NCBI RefSeq assembly: GCF_000158095.2
Contig: NZ_CM011002.1
Coordinates: forward strand, 2,575,203-2,639,202
Direction: 5' to 3'
Length of the DNA: 64,000 nt
From: Roseibium alexandrii DFL-11
GTDB taxonomy: Bacteria; Pseudomonadota; Alphaproteobacteria; Rhizobiales; Stappiaceae
This document shows, in pieces, positions 34,462-43,824 of this stretch. A program made the translations under genes and the position numbers. Every line of letters starts with the position of its first letter. Positions within the stretch are counted from its first letter, which is position 1. The notes beneath the pieces were generated by a model that ran no database searches, was not told where the DNA came from, and saw nothing but the letters and a program-made list of their open reading frames with translations.

Positions 34462-34763
34462 AACATCTCTTTCCAACAAGGACGGCGATGAAAGGTCAAT
34501 TGTTTGACGCCAAAGATCTTAATCCAATCGAAATGAGTGCAACAATAGCTGCGCCTCCGCCAGCAGATGGTGCCCACACAAGTGGGATCGCCAATGCCTA
34601 CCGTTTGGTGTCCGATTTTTTCTAGGTCGGACACGGCTGCCCGTGCTGCTTGGACGCAAAGACAACGGCATTCTACGTACAGCGCCAAAAAAAACGCTCC
34701 GCCCCTTCTCTCCACCAGCAAAATGTGTCAACTTATATTGACACTCTCATATGGTGGATTCCG
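34462..34763. promoter_or_regulatory. usp-bchI divergent intergenic region
   Basis: No gene. It holds the PpsR-type operator before bchI (34726-34743). It also holds an unrelated perfect dyad, GTGTCCGA/TCGGACAC with an 11-nt spacer rich in T (34608-34634), which may be another operator or a terminator-like hairpin. Confidence 0.5.
34726..34743. promoter_or_regulatory. PpsR/CrtJ operator upstream of bchI
   Basis: TGTCAACTTATATTGACA matches the TGT-N12-ACA consensus of the aerobic photosynthesis repressor PpsR/CrtJ exactly. It lies 21 bp before the bchI start codon, where it would block transcription of bchIDO. Confidence 0.85.
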
Positions 34764-35819
34764 ATGTCAGCACCCTTTCCCTTCTCAGCCATTGTCGCCC
34801 AAGAGGACATGAAAAAGGCCCTGCTGATGGCAGCCGTGGAGCCACTCTTGGGTGGTGTCCTGATTTTTGGTGATCGTGGCACCGGCAAATCGACAGCCGT
34901 GCGCGCACTCGCTGAACTGTTGCCAAAAATTGACACCCGCGCGGGCTGCCGGTTCAATTGCTCACCGGACCATCCCCAGGCTGCCTGCCCGGTTTGCACG
35001 CCCGTGGATGGCAAGAAGCCGCCCAAGAAAGTGCAAATCCGCACCCCCATGATCGATTTGCCGCTTGGCGCAACCGAAGATCGGATTTGCGGCGCTCTGG
35101 ATCTGGAAAAGGCGCTGGTTGCCGGCGAAAAAGATTTTGAGCCAGGGCTTCTGGCAGCTGCCAACCAGGGCTTTCTCTACATCGATGAAGTCAATCTTCT
35201 CGAAGACCATCTGGTAGATCTTCTTCTTGATGCTGCGGCCTCCGGCGTCAATGTGGTGGAGCGGGAAGGCCTCAGCATTCGCCACGCCGCGCGCTTCGCA
35301 CTGGTCGGAAGCGGCAATCCGGAAGAAGGCGATCTGCGTCCGCAGCTGCTCGACCGGTTCGGCCTCAGTGTCGAGATCCGCACAATCAACGATCTCCAGC
35401 AACGCATCGAGGTAATCCGCCGCCGAGACGCTTTTGAAGCCGACACGGATGCATTTGTGGCGAAGTGGTCCCGCAAGGATGCCGCCATCCGGAGCAAGGT
35501 GGTCAAGGCCCGAAAGATTCTGCGGCAGGTCGATATCCCGGACGATGTCTTGTCGCGAATGTCTCAACTTTGCATGAGCCTTGGCATTGACGGGATGCGC
35601 GGCGAGCTGACCCTCATGCGCGCCTGCCGGGCAAGCGCAGCCCTCGCCGGACGTCTGACGGTGACCTGGGCGGATGTTTCTGAAATTTCGCCAATGGTTC
35701 TGTGCCACCGGTTGCGGCGGGATCCGCTGGATGATGCCGGAAGCGCTCCGCGGATCGAACGCGCCGTCGCTGCCGTGAGCGCCGAGGCAGTCTCCCCAGC
35801 AGAGGCAGCGCATGGATGA
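34764..35819 (+). CDS. bchI: Magnesium chelatase subunit I
   Basis: A 351-aa AAA+ ATPase. With BchD and BchH it inserts Mg2+ into protoporphyrin IX, the first committed step to bacteriochlorophyll. Walker A is GDRGTGKST (residues 36-44), Walker B FLYIDEVNLL, sensor-1 ALVGSGNPEEG, and the arginine-finger region RPQLLDRFGLSVEI is intact. The BchI insertion with cysteines (CRFNCSPDHPQAACPVC) is present. The ATG at 34764 gives the family's normal N-terminus (FPFSAIVAQEDMKKALL); longer starts add unrelated residues. It is the first gene of bchIDO, overlaps bchD by 8 bp, and has a PpsR site right before it. Confidence 0.97.
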   Translation: MSAPFPFSAIVAQEDMKKALLMAAVEPLLGGVLIFGDRGTGKSTAVRALAELLPKIDTRAGCRFNCSPDHPQAACPVCTPVDGKKPPKKVQIRTPMIDLPLGATEDRICGALDLEKALVAGEKDFEPGLLAAANQGFLYIDEVNLLEDHLVDLLLDAAASGVNVVEREGLSIRHAARFALVGSGNPEEGDLRPQLLDRFGLSVEIRTINDLQQRIEVIRRRDAFEADTDAFVAKWSRKDAAIRSKVVKARKILRQVDIPDDVLSRMSQLCMSLGIDGMRGELTLMRACRASAALAGRLTVTWADVSEISPMVLCHRLRRDPLDDAGSAPRIERAVAAVSAEAVSPAEAAHG

Positions 35820-37686
35820 TGTCCGGTCCATGCAGGCTTTTGACGCCGCAAGACCAGAACTTGCCCCGAATACGTGGCAGGACGCCCTTCTTGCAGCACA
35901 AGTCCTGAAAGTGGGCGGTGCCAGACTGGGCGGACTTTGGCTGAAGGCCCGCGCCGGCGGTGTTCGCGATGCATATCTCGATCACTTGGCAGCGCTGTTG
36001 GGCCAGGACAAACCTTGGGTCCGCGTTCCCTCATCCGTTTCCTTGCAAGGCCTCACCGGCAGTGTCGACATTCCTGCAACTGCCCTCGCCGGGCGTGTCA
36101 TTACCCAGCCCGGGCTTCTTGCAAAGGCTGATCAGGGCGTCCTTCTGATCCCGATGGCGGAACGTGTGGAAGCCCCTGTTGCGGCCCTGATCGGCGAGAC
36201 AATGGACCGTGGCACGTGCCCAAAGGCCGGCCGCTCGGCCGACAGCGCTGCCGAGGACGCCGCTAACTTTCTGGTGATCGCGGTTGATGAGGGGGCAGAC
36301 CCCGAAGAACATCTCCCAAAAGCGCTCGGGGACCGGCTCGGGCTTATGATTGACCTCAATGCAATCCCTTGGAGCGCGGTCGCATCACACTCACCCGGCG
36401 CTGAGCGCAATTATACCGCCACTGCTGCCGACGTGATCATCAGCGACGAACTGATCGGCCTTCTGTCCCGTCTAGCGTTTGCCGCGGGCGTTTCTTCCCT
36501 GCGAACCTTGAAGCATCTCTCAAGGCTCTGCCAAACGCTCGCAGCACTGGAGGGGCGCCGCACCGTTTCAGAGGCAGATGCCCTCACCGCAGTCCGCTTG
36601 TGCCTCGGGCTGTCCCTCGTCGCGCAGCCAAACGATCCGGTTGAAGAAACCCAGCCACAGCCTGCAGAAAATGACCAATCTGTATCCCCGGATGCTGGCC
36701 CCAAACAAGACCCCGAAAGCCGAGATCAGGAAACCTCCCAAAATGCCAAGGAGGACCTTTCCGCGCTTACAGAGCTTCTGGCAGCTGTCGAAGCTGGCAC
36801 AATCGACGGTCTTCCCGAGTTTTTGGCCGACACAACCAGATCGTCGCCCCGGGCCCGGTCCGGAAAGTCCGGTGCGGTGCGCAAAGACGCCCGCCGCGGC
36901 CGGCCGGTTTCAACCTCCCGCATGCCGCCGCGCCCGGATGCCCGTCCCAACATTCTTGCGACCTTGCGCGCGGCCGCTCCCTGGCAACTGATCCGGAACC
37001 GCAATCGGGACCTCTTGGCAGCAAAACTGGAACGCGCGATCGCCGCTCCACCGCGCCGCAAACCGCGCACGTTGATCACGCGCGACGACTACCGCTATCA
37101 GCGCCTGCGTCACGAAACGCCGTCGACTGCGATATTCGTGGTTGATGCCTCCGGCTCGACAGCTTTGGAGCGCCTCGGCGAAACCAAAGGCGCCATCGAG
37201 CAGTTGCTTTCCAGGTGTTATGTGCGCCGCGATGAAGTTGCGATGATTGCGTTTCGCGGCACTCAAGCAGAAACCCTTTTGTCGCCGACCCGCTCGCTGG
37301 TGATGGCAAAGCGAAAACTTGCCGGGCTTCCAGGCGGCGGCCCGACACCACTGGCAGCTGGTCTGGAACGGGGCCTGGAGCTCGCCCTCAGTGTCCGGCG
37401 GCAAGGAAGCACACCGGTTCTGGTTTTCATGACGGATGGACGGGGCAACATTGCGCTCGATGGCACGCCAGACCGGACCCGTGCAGCCGAACAAGTGCAC
37501 GCCCTTGCAGAACAGTGCCGGACGCATGAGATCCGCGCAATTTGCATCGACATCGCCCGCCGTCCGCGGGAATCCGTCTCCACTCTGGCCAGTACCATGG
37601 GCGCAGATCTGCATATTTTGCGGCATGCCGATTCCCGTGCCATGTCCGATCTCGTCAACGCTTCGCTTGAGGAGGCGCGCAGCTGA
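35812..37686 (+). CDS. bchD: Magnesium chelatase subunit D
   Basis: A 624-aa chelatase subunit that forms the AAA+ double ring with BchI. The N-terminal AAA-like domain (about 1-270) lacks a functional Walker A, as is normal for BchD. An acidic, Pro/Gln-rich linker covers about 275-340. The C-terminal von Willebrand A domain carries the MIDAS motif VVDASGSTALE near residue 443 and a matching MTDGRGN further on. It overlaps bchI at its start and bchO at its stop (TGATG), which points to translational coupling of the three. Confidence 0.96.
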   Translation: MDDVRSMQAFDAARPELAPNTWQDALLAAQVLKVGGARLGGLWLKARAGGVRDAYLDHLAALLGQDKPWVRVPSSVSLQGLTGSVDIPATALAGRVITQPGLLAKADQGVLLIPMAERVEAPVAALIGETMDRGTCPKAGRSADSAAEDAANFLVIAVDEGADPEEHLPKALGDRLGLMIDLNAIPWSAVASHSPGAERNYTATAADVIISDELIGLLSRLAFAAGVSSLRTLKHLSRLCQTLAALEGRRTVSEADALTAVRLCLGLSLVAQPNDPVEETQPQPAENDQSVSPDAGPKQDPESRDQETSQNAKEDLSALTELLAAVEAGTIDGLPEFLADTTRSSPRARSGKSGAVRKDARRGRPVSTSRMPPRPDARPNILATLRAAAPWQLIRNRNRDLLAAKLERAIAAPPRRKPRTLITRDDYRYQRLRHETPSTAIFVVDASGSTALERLGETKGAIEQLLSRCYVRRDEVAMIAFRGTQAETLLSPTRSLVMAKRKLAGLPGGGPTPLAAGLERGLELALSVRRQGSTPVLVFMTDGRGNIALDGTPDRTRAAEQVHALAEQCRTHEIRAICIDIARRPRESVSTLASTMGADLHILRHADSRAMSDLVNASLEEARS

Positions 37687-38606
37687 TGGCGGATCGTGAT
37701 TGGCTCAACTGGGACCGGGACGGGCAAGACTGGCCTTACAGAGAGGCCAGCCAGTTTGTAGAGGCAAGCGGTTACCGGTGGCATGTCCAACTACTGGGGC
37801 GAGACGCGGCACCGGCCTTTCTTTTGATCCACGGAACCGGGGCGGCCTCTTTCTCCTGGCGCAATCTCGTTCCGTTTCTGGAAAACGACTATCGGCTGAT
37901 CGTTCTGGATCTGCCGTGCCATGGCTTCACCCGGCCGACGGAGAGCCCGGACCTTTCTCTTGAAGGGATGACGACAGCCATTCGTGGTTTGCTGCACCAT
38001 CTGGACTTGAAACCGCAATTTTTCTTAGGGCATTCGGCCGGGTCTGTTATCGGGATATCGCTGGTCAACGCAACGCGGCATGCAAAACACGCGCAGGATC
38101 CCGCTCCGCAGATTTTCAGTGTCAATGGAGCCTTGAAGCCGATCCGGGGCAATCGGATCCTGTCGCCAATGGCCAAGGCGTTGTTCGCCAATCCCTTGTC
38201 AGCGTCCATGTTTTCGCTGCTCGCAAAATCAACACCGCTTGGCAACAACCTTTTGACTGCAACCGGGTCCCGGATCGATCCGCTGGGTGACGCGATTTAC
38301 CAACGCCTTCTCGGGTCTTCCGGCCACGTTCGCGGCGCCCTAGGCATGATGGCTTCCTGGGATCTGTCACATCTGAACGCCATGCTGCAGCGGTTGAGCG
38401 CACCGCTTCAGCTTTATGCGGCTGAAGACGACCCGATGGTGCCGCCGTCCAGCTCGAGAAAAGCCGCAGCGCTCGCACCAAACGGACATCTGCAGCTCAC
38501 GCCGACCGGTGGCCATCTTGTGCACGAGAGCCATCCCGAAGGCGTCGCAAATTGGATGACTGAGGCCCTGCAGGCCGCCAGGACCAACGGCGCAGATGCT
38601 GCATGA
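37686..38606 (+). CDS. bchO: BchO, alpha/beta-hydrolase of the Mg chelatase operon
   Basis: A 306-aa alpha/beta-fold hydrolase always found next to bchD in purple bacteria; its exact role in Mg chelation is not known. The oxyanion region LLIHGTGAASFSWRN, the nucleophile elbow LGHSAGSV (Ser near residue 117), and a terminal His in GGHLVHESHP are all visible, so the catalytic triad appears complete. Length is typical. It begins inside the bchD stop codon and is followed 33 bp later by the unusual ATP-grasp gene. Confidence 0.95.
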   Translation: MADRDWLNWDRDGQDWPYREASQFVEASGYRWHVQLLGRDAAPAFLLIHGTGAASFSWRNLVPFLENDYRLIVLDLPCHGFTRPTESPDLSLEGMTTAIRGLLHHLDLKPQFFLGHSAGSVIGISLVNATRHAKHAQDPAPQIFSVNGALKPIRGNRILSPMAKALFANPLSASMFSLLAKSTPLGNNLLTATGSRIDPLGDAIYQRLLGSSGHVRGALGMMASWDLSHLNAMLQRLSAPLQLYAAEDDPMVPPSSSRKAAALAPNGHLQLTPTGGHLVHESHPEGVANWMTEALQAARTNGADAA

Positions 38607-38639
38607 GCAAGGATTAATAGACAACCAGGGAATGGAGAG

Positions 38640-39890
38640 GTGGCAACGGAGACGACCCCAAAAACCGTGTTGCTCACACTTGGACGGCTTCCAAAGTCGC
38701 TGGAACTCGCCCGGGCCCTGAAAGGTGCGGGCTGCCGGGTTCTGGTGGCTGATCCGTTTGCATGGCACTTGAGCCGGCCGTCGAATGCGGTCGACAAGTG
38801 TTATCAGACACCGCCGCCAGCAACGCAGCAATCCGAGTATCTCGATGCCCTGCTCACCATCATAAAGGCAGAAAACGTCGATCTGGTCGTTCCCGTTTCC
38901 GAAGAAGCTCTTCATGTCAGCCTGCTGGCGCCGCGGCTCCCGGAAAGAACCCAGCTCTTCACCAATCCGCATGGCGTGCTGTGGGACCTCAACGACAAAT
39001 ACCTCTTCAATCGCTTGGCGCAATCCGCGGGCTTGCCTGCCCCCGAGACCTATCTTGCCACCGATCCTGAGGCCGCCAGACTGGTTCAAACTACCCCCTG
39101 TGTGTTTAAGCCTCGCATCGGATGCTCCGGGCAGAAGATGCAAATGCTGACACCGGACGCTGTTCCAGAGGGACTTTTGAGCGATGCTGATGCCATTTTT
39201 CAAAAGCGGGTTTTTGGCCGCGAACTCAGCACCTTGACCCTTTGCCAGGACGGTAAGATCCTGGCGCATGTGACCTATGAAGGCCTTATCTTCTCGGGCA
39301 CCGTCGCGGTTTGTTTTCAACGTGTTGAAGATGCCCCGCAAGTGGCGCAGTGGGTCGCCGATTTCGTTGCCGCAAACCGCTACTCCTACTTTTTGGCGTT
39401 CGACTTTATTGTCGACCAAGACGGAACGCCCTGGCCACTGGAATGCAATCCGCGGCTGACGAGCGGCATTCATTTCATGGAGCATGGGGATCTGGCCGCA
39501 GCGGTGTGCGATACAGACAATGCGCCGCCGGTTCGTTTGAAAGCGAAGAAGCGTTTTCAGGAAGGCCACACAACACTGTTGCAAGTCTACGGCAGTGTTC
39601 TGAAACCAAAACAGATGGCACGTCGTGCGGGGGCCATGGTTACATCGCGCGATGTGCTTTGGTCGGGCTCCGATCCCTTACCGTTTCCCGTGATGACGTT
39701 CTCGTCCTGGCCCGTGCTGAAACAGGTTCTGTTTGGCGGGAAGACCTTTGGTGAAGCCGCAACTCTCGACATTGCCTGGCCTGCCGGGTTTCCCGAGGCC
39801 AATGCAACAAGAGAAGCCCGCGCTCCCCAACCGGTCCGCACTGAACAGGCGGTCAGCGCCGCCGATCCGGTCAACGCCCATGAGACTTGA
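38640..39890 (+). CDS. ATP-grasp ligase-like protein in the photosynthesis cluster
   Basis: A 416-aa protein with an ATP-grasp fold. The N-terminal Rossmann-like part (VLLTLGRLPKSLELARALKGAGCRVLVAD) is followed by DKYLFNRLAQSAGLPAPETYL, the ATP-lysine region CVFKPRIGCSG, and the metal-binding strand PLECNPRLTSGI near residue 267, all as in carboxylate-amine ligases. No substrate can be named. GTG at 38640 is the best start, although the GGAGAG is very close to it. It probably belongs to the bchIDO transcript. It is not a standard member of purple-bacterial photosynthesis clusters that I know. Its end overlaps the convergent P450 gene by 20 bp. Confidence 0.85.
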   Translation: MATETTPKTVLLTLGRLPKSLELARALKGAGCRVLVADPFAWHLSRPSNAVDKCYQTPPPATQQSEYLDALLTIIKAENVDLVVPVSEEALHVSLLAPRLPERTQLFTNPHGVLWDLNDKYLFNRLAQSAGLPAPETYLATDPEAARLVQTTPCVFKPRIGCSGQKMQMLTPDAVPEGLLSDADAIFQKRVFGRELSTLTLCQDGKILAHVTYEGLIFSGTVAVCFQRVEDAPQVAQWVADFVAANRYSYFLAFDFIVDQDGTPWPLECNPRLTSGIHFMEHGDLAAAVCDTDNAPPVRLKAKKRFQEGHTTLLQVYGSVLKPKQMARRAGAMVTSRDVLWSGSDPLPFPVMTFSSWPVLKQVLFGGKTFGEAATLDIAWPAGFPEANATREARAPQPVRTEQAVSAADPVNAHET

Positions 39891-41259
39891 GCTGCACATA
39901 GATTTGCTCTGCAGGACGCGTCGTAAGGCGCGCGACCGGACGCACGGCATCAGCGTTTTCGGGCAGAAAATCGAATTCACGTGTGAGGCGGGCAAGAATG
40001 AGCGCACTCTCGACGGCCGCAAAACCGGCTCCGACACACGTATGCGGCCCGGCTCCAAAGGGAATGTAGGCCCCTTGCACAACTTCTTGCTCCCTCGGGG
40101 GCAGGAAGCGGTCCGGATCGAAACGGTCCGGGTCAGGCCAGTAATCTCCATGACGCTGCAAAGTCCAGGGCGAGATCATCAAAAGCGCGCCCTTGCGCAC
40201 TTTGTACTTGCCGATACGGGTGCCTTGCATCGCGACCCGCGGCAAAAACGTGATTGGCGGGTAAAGCCGCAAGGTTTCGCGAAAGACAGCGCGCGTATAG
40301 CCCAACGCGCGGGTCGCCTCAAAGGTGAGAGCATCACCGTCCGTGGTCTCGTCGACTTCCGCCCGCAGCCGGCGCAGGACATCCGGACACATCGCCAGGA
40401 GGTAAAACGCCCAGGTCAGCGCACTGGCTGTCGTTTCATGGCCTGCAAGAAAAAAGACACCCAACTGATCGATGAGTTCATCGCGCGTAAACGGCTCGCC
40501 GGTTTCGCTGTCCCGGGCAGAAATAACTGCGCTTGCGATATCATCATATTTTTCGGCATCCGGGCCCATATGCGTGTCGATCAAGCTCCCAAGGTGATGC
40601 CGGATCCGCTTGCAAGCCGCCAGAACCTCTTCGCTTTGCGGAATGTCGGCCCAAGCCGGATCGGTGATCAATCGCCAGATTTTCACCTGCGCCACACCGC
40701 GTTCAAACACGGCGAAGTCGTCAAAGACATCCCGCGAAATCCCAGTGTCGAGCGAGGTCGAAAATACCGTTCGGCAAATAATATCGGCTGTGAGCTCGCT
40801 CATGATCCTGTCAAGCGACAGAACCTCATCGCGGGCTGCGCTCTCCTTCAAACGGGCGACATAGTCATCGACCGCCCCGACCATTGCGCCAAAGGCATGG
40901 GTCAGACGCATTTTAGAAAACGCCGGATCGATCATGGCCCGTTGGCGGCGCCATTTCGCTCCATCGGAGACGAAGATGGAATCGCCGATAAGCGGCTCCA
41001 GTGCACCGACCATCAGATCGCTTTTCGGAAAGATTCCTTCCGGGTCGAGCAGGATCTGCCGGACCAGTTCCGGGTCGTTGAAGAGTTTGATGGACCGCCG
41101 GGAGTAGCCCAGCTCTCCGGCGGCCATGGAAAACGCTGCCCCCGGCAACAGGCTGAGAAGATCTCCATCGCCGTGCCAGACGGTGCGCAGCAGCGCCAAA
41201 ACTGGCGGCAGCCGCGACGGGCGCGGCGGAATGTATGTCTCAACAGCTGCCATCAACAT
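39871..41259 (-). CDS. Cytochrome P450 in the photosynthesis cluster
   Basis: A 462-aa soluble P450 monooxygenase with all hallmarks: I-helix AGHETTASALTW (about residue 270), ETLRLYPP (ExxR, about 323), PDRFDPDRFLP and the heme loop FGAGPHTCVG (Cys about 406). The overall pattern recalls the CYP4/CYP175-like group, some of which hydroxylate carotenoids, but I cannot assign a family. It lies between bch and crt genes at the position where crtA or tspO are found in Rhodobacter, so a role in carotenoid tailoring is possible. No ferredoxin partner gene is adjacent. It is convergent with the ATP-grasp gene. Confidence 0.9.
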   Translation of the reverse strand: MLMAAVETYIPPRPSRLPPVLALLRTVWHGDGDLLSLLPGAAFSMAAGELGYSRRSIKLFNDPELVRQILLDPEGIFPKSDLMVGALEPLIGDSIFVSDGAKWRRQRAMIDPAFSKMRLTHAFGAMVGAVDDYVARLKESAARDEVLSLDRIMSELTADIICRTVFSTSLDTGISRDVFDDFAVFERGVAQVKIWRLITDPAWADIPQSEEVLAACKRIRHHLGSLIDTHMGPDAEKYDDIASAVISARDSETGEPFTRDELIDQLGVFFLAGHETTASALTWAFYLLAMCPDVLRRLRAEVDETTDGDALTFEATRALGYTRAVFRETLRLYPPITFLPRVAMQGTRIGKYKVRKGALLMISPWTLQRHGDYWPDPDRFDPDRFLPPREQEVVQGAYIPFGAGPHTCVGAGFAAVESALILARLTREFDFLPENADAVRPVARLTTRPAEQIYVQLKSHGR

Positions 41260-41305
41260 TTCCCTTCTTCCGCATTTTGTATGCCTCGATCAAAGAGCCA
41301 AGCCC

Positions 41306-42085
41306 ATGACCGAACATGATCTTTTTGTCGTATTGATCGCCATACACATCACAACCGGCGCGCCGGGACTGATTGGTTTCTGGATCCCGGTCTTGGCCCA
41401 AAAGGGCGGCGAGCGTCACAAGTGGTGGGGCAAGATCTTCTCGGTCCTGATGCTGATCACAGGCACGGTGGCCATGATGATGGCAACCTTGACCCTTCTT
41501 TACCCTATGCCGACCCATCCGCATCTCGTCGACCACCCGGAGTTCTCCGATCCCGTTCTGGTGCAGGGCATATTTGGCTGGATGATGTTTTATCTCGGGC
41601 TCTTGACCGTAAACCTCACCTGGTACGGCTGGCGCTGCGCGGTCAACAAGCGGGATCAGCGGAAGAACCAGACGGCGCTCAACTGGGGCCTTCAGGCGGC
41701 CCTGCTTGCTGCGTCTGCCAATTGCGCGCTTCAAGGGGTCTTGATTTCCCAGCCGATGATGATCGGGATTTCCATGGTCGGTTTTGCGACCGTCGCGACG
41801 AATGTCTGGTTCCTGATGAAAACAGACCCGTCTCCGATTGAATGGCTGCTGGAGCATATCAAGGCAATCGTCGGTACCGGCATCTCGGTCTACACCGCCT
41901 TTTTCGCCTTCGGCGCCGTCCGGCTGATGCCGGAACTGGCCCTTGCGCCAGGGCTTTGGGCCATACCTCTCGTAACGGGTCTCGCTCTCATCTTCTACCA
42001 TCGGCACAAAGTTACCCAGCGCTTCACTCAACGAACAGCCAGACCGCACCAAAGACGGTCCATGGACCTGGATGCAGCGGAATAA
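41306..42085 (+). CDS. Multi-pass membrane protein (DUF2306-like) in the photosynthesis cluster
   Basis: A 259-aa protein with about seven membrane helices. The first helix pair contains IHITTGAPGLIGFWIPVLAQKGGERHKWWGKIFSV, a pattern like DUF2306-type proteins, whose conserved His residues may bind heme or metal. Conserved Trp and His residues follow in the third helix (FGWMMFYLGLLTVNLTWYGW). The ATG at 41306 fits the first helix; the frame is open further upstream only by overlap with the P450 promoter side. It is divergent from the P450 gene with 46 bp between the starts, so the two may share control. The function is unknown. Confidence 0.65.
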   Translation: MTEHDLFVVLIAIHITTGAPGLIGFWIPVLAQKGGERHKWWGKIFSVLMLITGTVAMMMATLTLLYPMPTHPHLVDHPEFSDPVLVQGIFGWMMFYLGLLTVNLTWYGWRCAVNKRDQRKNQTALNWGLQAALLAASANCALQGVLISQPMMIGISMVGFATVATNVWFLMKTDPSPIEWLLEHIKAIVGTGISVYTAFFAFGAVRLMPELALAPGLWAIPLVTGLALIFYHRHKVTQRFTQRTARPHQRRSMDLDAAE

Positions 42086-42118
42086 TCCGCCAGGGCCCTT
42101 CTCTCTTGCGGAGAAAAG

Positions 42119-42136
42119 TGTAAACTAAATTTGACA
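42119..42136. promoter_or_regulatory. PpsR/CrtJ operator upstream of crtI
   Basis: TGTAAACTAAATTTGACA is an exact TGT-N12-ACA match, 123 bp before the crtI start. It would repress crtIB under oxygen and light. Confidence 0.85.
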
Positions 42137-42258
42137 CATGTGAAGGTCTAGCCTTCATATCAGCTGTTGCCAAGGCACACGCTCGCCCAGCCGGAGATCC
42201 GGAGGGAGAGCCAAAGCGGACCTTCAGGTGAGAGGTTTGCAGGAACGGGAGTTCTGGC

Positions 42259-43824
42259 GTGAATGTTGTCCAGGGATTTGGGCTTCCAAAGCCGCAATCA
42301 ATCGGGTCTACACGACCGCATGCGGCCGTTATCGGTGCAGGAATAGGCGGCCTGGCGGCTGGTGCTCTGCTTGGAGCGAAGGGGTACAGGGTCACAATTT
42401 TCGATCCGCTCGATAAACCGGGCGGCCGGGCCTATGCCTTTGAGCAAGACGGTTTTACCTTCGATGCCGGCCCAACGATCATCACCGCCCCGTGGCTTTT
42501 CGAACAGCTGTGGGAGGCGTGCGGCGGAAAACTGTCAGACGATGTTGACATTCGCCCGAACATTCCCTTCTACAAAATCCGGTTCCCGGACGGCACGTTC
42601 TTTACATACTCCGCCGACAAAGACGCGATGGAAGCGGAAATCGCCAAGATTGAGCCGGATGACGTCAAGGGCTACCGCTCCTTCATGGCGGAAAGCAAAG
42701 AGATTTACGAATACGCCTTTCTGGAACTCGCCGACAAACCGTTTCACAGCCTGCCCTTTACGCTGAGCACATTTGCAAAACTGATCCGGCTCGGTGGCTA
42801 TCGGTCCGTCTACAATGTGGTGTCCAAACACTTCAAGAATGACCGTCTGCGGTCCGTGTTTTCCTTCCACCCGCTGCTCATTGGCGGCAACCCATTCACC
42901 ACCACCTCCTTCTACTGTCTCATTGCTCACCTGGAGAGCAAACACGGGGTGCATTACGCGATGGGCGGCACAAATGCTCTGGCGCGGGGAATCGCAAGTC
43001 TCGTCACCAGGAACGGAGGACAGATCCGGTATCAGGAGACGGTGGACACGATCCTGACATCCGGACGGCACGCGACAGGGGTACGGCTTTCATCTGGAGA
43101 GACCGTTCCAGCGGACATTGTGGTCTCCAATTCCGACCCGGCAACAACCTACTCAAAACTCCTGAAGGATCTGCCGCGTCGCCGATGGTCCGACGGGAAG
43201 CTCGGCCGGCAGGACTACTCAATGGGATTGTTCGTCTGGTACTTCGGGACCGACCGGCGGTATGACGATGTCGGGCACCACACCATGCTGTTCGGCCCCC
43301 GGTACAAAGGGCTGCTCAAAGACATTTTCAAGAACAGGGTGCTCGCAGAGGATTTCAGCCTTTACCTTCACCGTCCATCCGCAAACGATCCTTCTGTCGG
43401 GCCAGACGGCTGCGACGCTTATTATGTGCTGAGCCCTGTTCCAAACCTGAAAGGCGATGCGGATTGGGAAACCGTCGCGGAGCAATACCGGGCCAAGATT
43501 GCCGCAGAACTTGAGGCGACACTTCTTCCGGATCTTTCCAAGCACATTGTTAGTTCTCGTATCTCTACGCCGCTTGATTTCCGGGACCGGCTTTTGTCTT
43601 GGCAGGGCGCTGCCTTCTCGCTTCAGCCGAACCTTTTCCAAAGTGCCTGGTTCCGGCCGCACAACAAAAGCGAGGAACTGGACAACCTCTTCCTGTGCGG
43701 CGCCGGAACACATCCAGGCGCTGGTCTTCCAGGTGTTGTTTGTTCCGCGAAGATCGTTGCTGAACTTGCTCCGGATCCGGAGACCCTCACAGCGGTTCAG
43801 GCCGGGACGGAGGCATCCGTATGA
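42259..43824 (+). CDS. crtI: Phytoene desaturase
   Basis: A 521-aa FAD-dependent desaturase that converts phytoene to neurosporene or lycopene. The Rossmann motif VIGAGIGGLAAGALLGAKGY (about residues 24-43), GGRAYAFEQDGFTFDAGPTII, and the C-terminal FAD motif LFLCGAGTHPGAGLPGVVCSAKI are intact. The start is GTG with GGGAG upstream. The protein length is normal for the proteobacterial enzyme. The stop overlaps the crtB start (ATGA), so crtIB are coupled. For a spirilloxanthin pathway the enzyme must perform four desaturations, to lycopene; this cannot be read from the sequence. Confidence 0.96.
   Translation: MNVVQGFGLPKPQSIGSTRPHAAVIGAGIGGLAAGALLGAKGYRVTIFDPLDKPGGRAYAFEQDGFTFDAGPTIITAPWLFEQLWEACGGKLSDDVDIRPNIPFYKIRFPDGTFFTYSADKDAMEAEIAKIEPDDVKGYRSFMAESKEIYEYAFLELADKPFHSLPFTLSTFAKLIRLGGYRSVYNVVSKHFKNDRLRSVFSFHPLLIGGNPFTTTSFYCLIAHLESKHGVHYAMGGTNALARGIASLVTRNGGQIRYQETVDTILTSGRHATGVRLSSGETVPADIVVSNSDPATTYSKLLKDLPRRRWSDGKLGRQDYSMGLFVWYFGTDRRYDDVGHHTMLFGPRYKGLLKDIFKNRVLAEDFSLYLHRPSANDPSVGPDGCDAYYVLSPVPNLKGDADWETVAEQYRAKIAAELEATLLPDLSKHIVSSRISTPLDFRDRLLSWQGAAFSLQPNLFQSAWFRPHNKSEELDNLFLCGAGTHPGAGLPGVVCSAKIVAELAPDPETLTAVQAGTEASV

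Noticed and set aside
39733..41319. A 528-codon plus-strand frame opposite the P450 gene
   Set aside because: It is the antisense image of a P450 with intact motifs and has no family resemblance.
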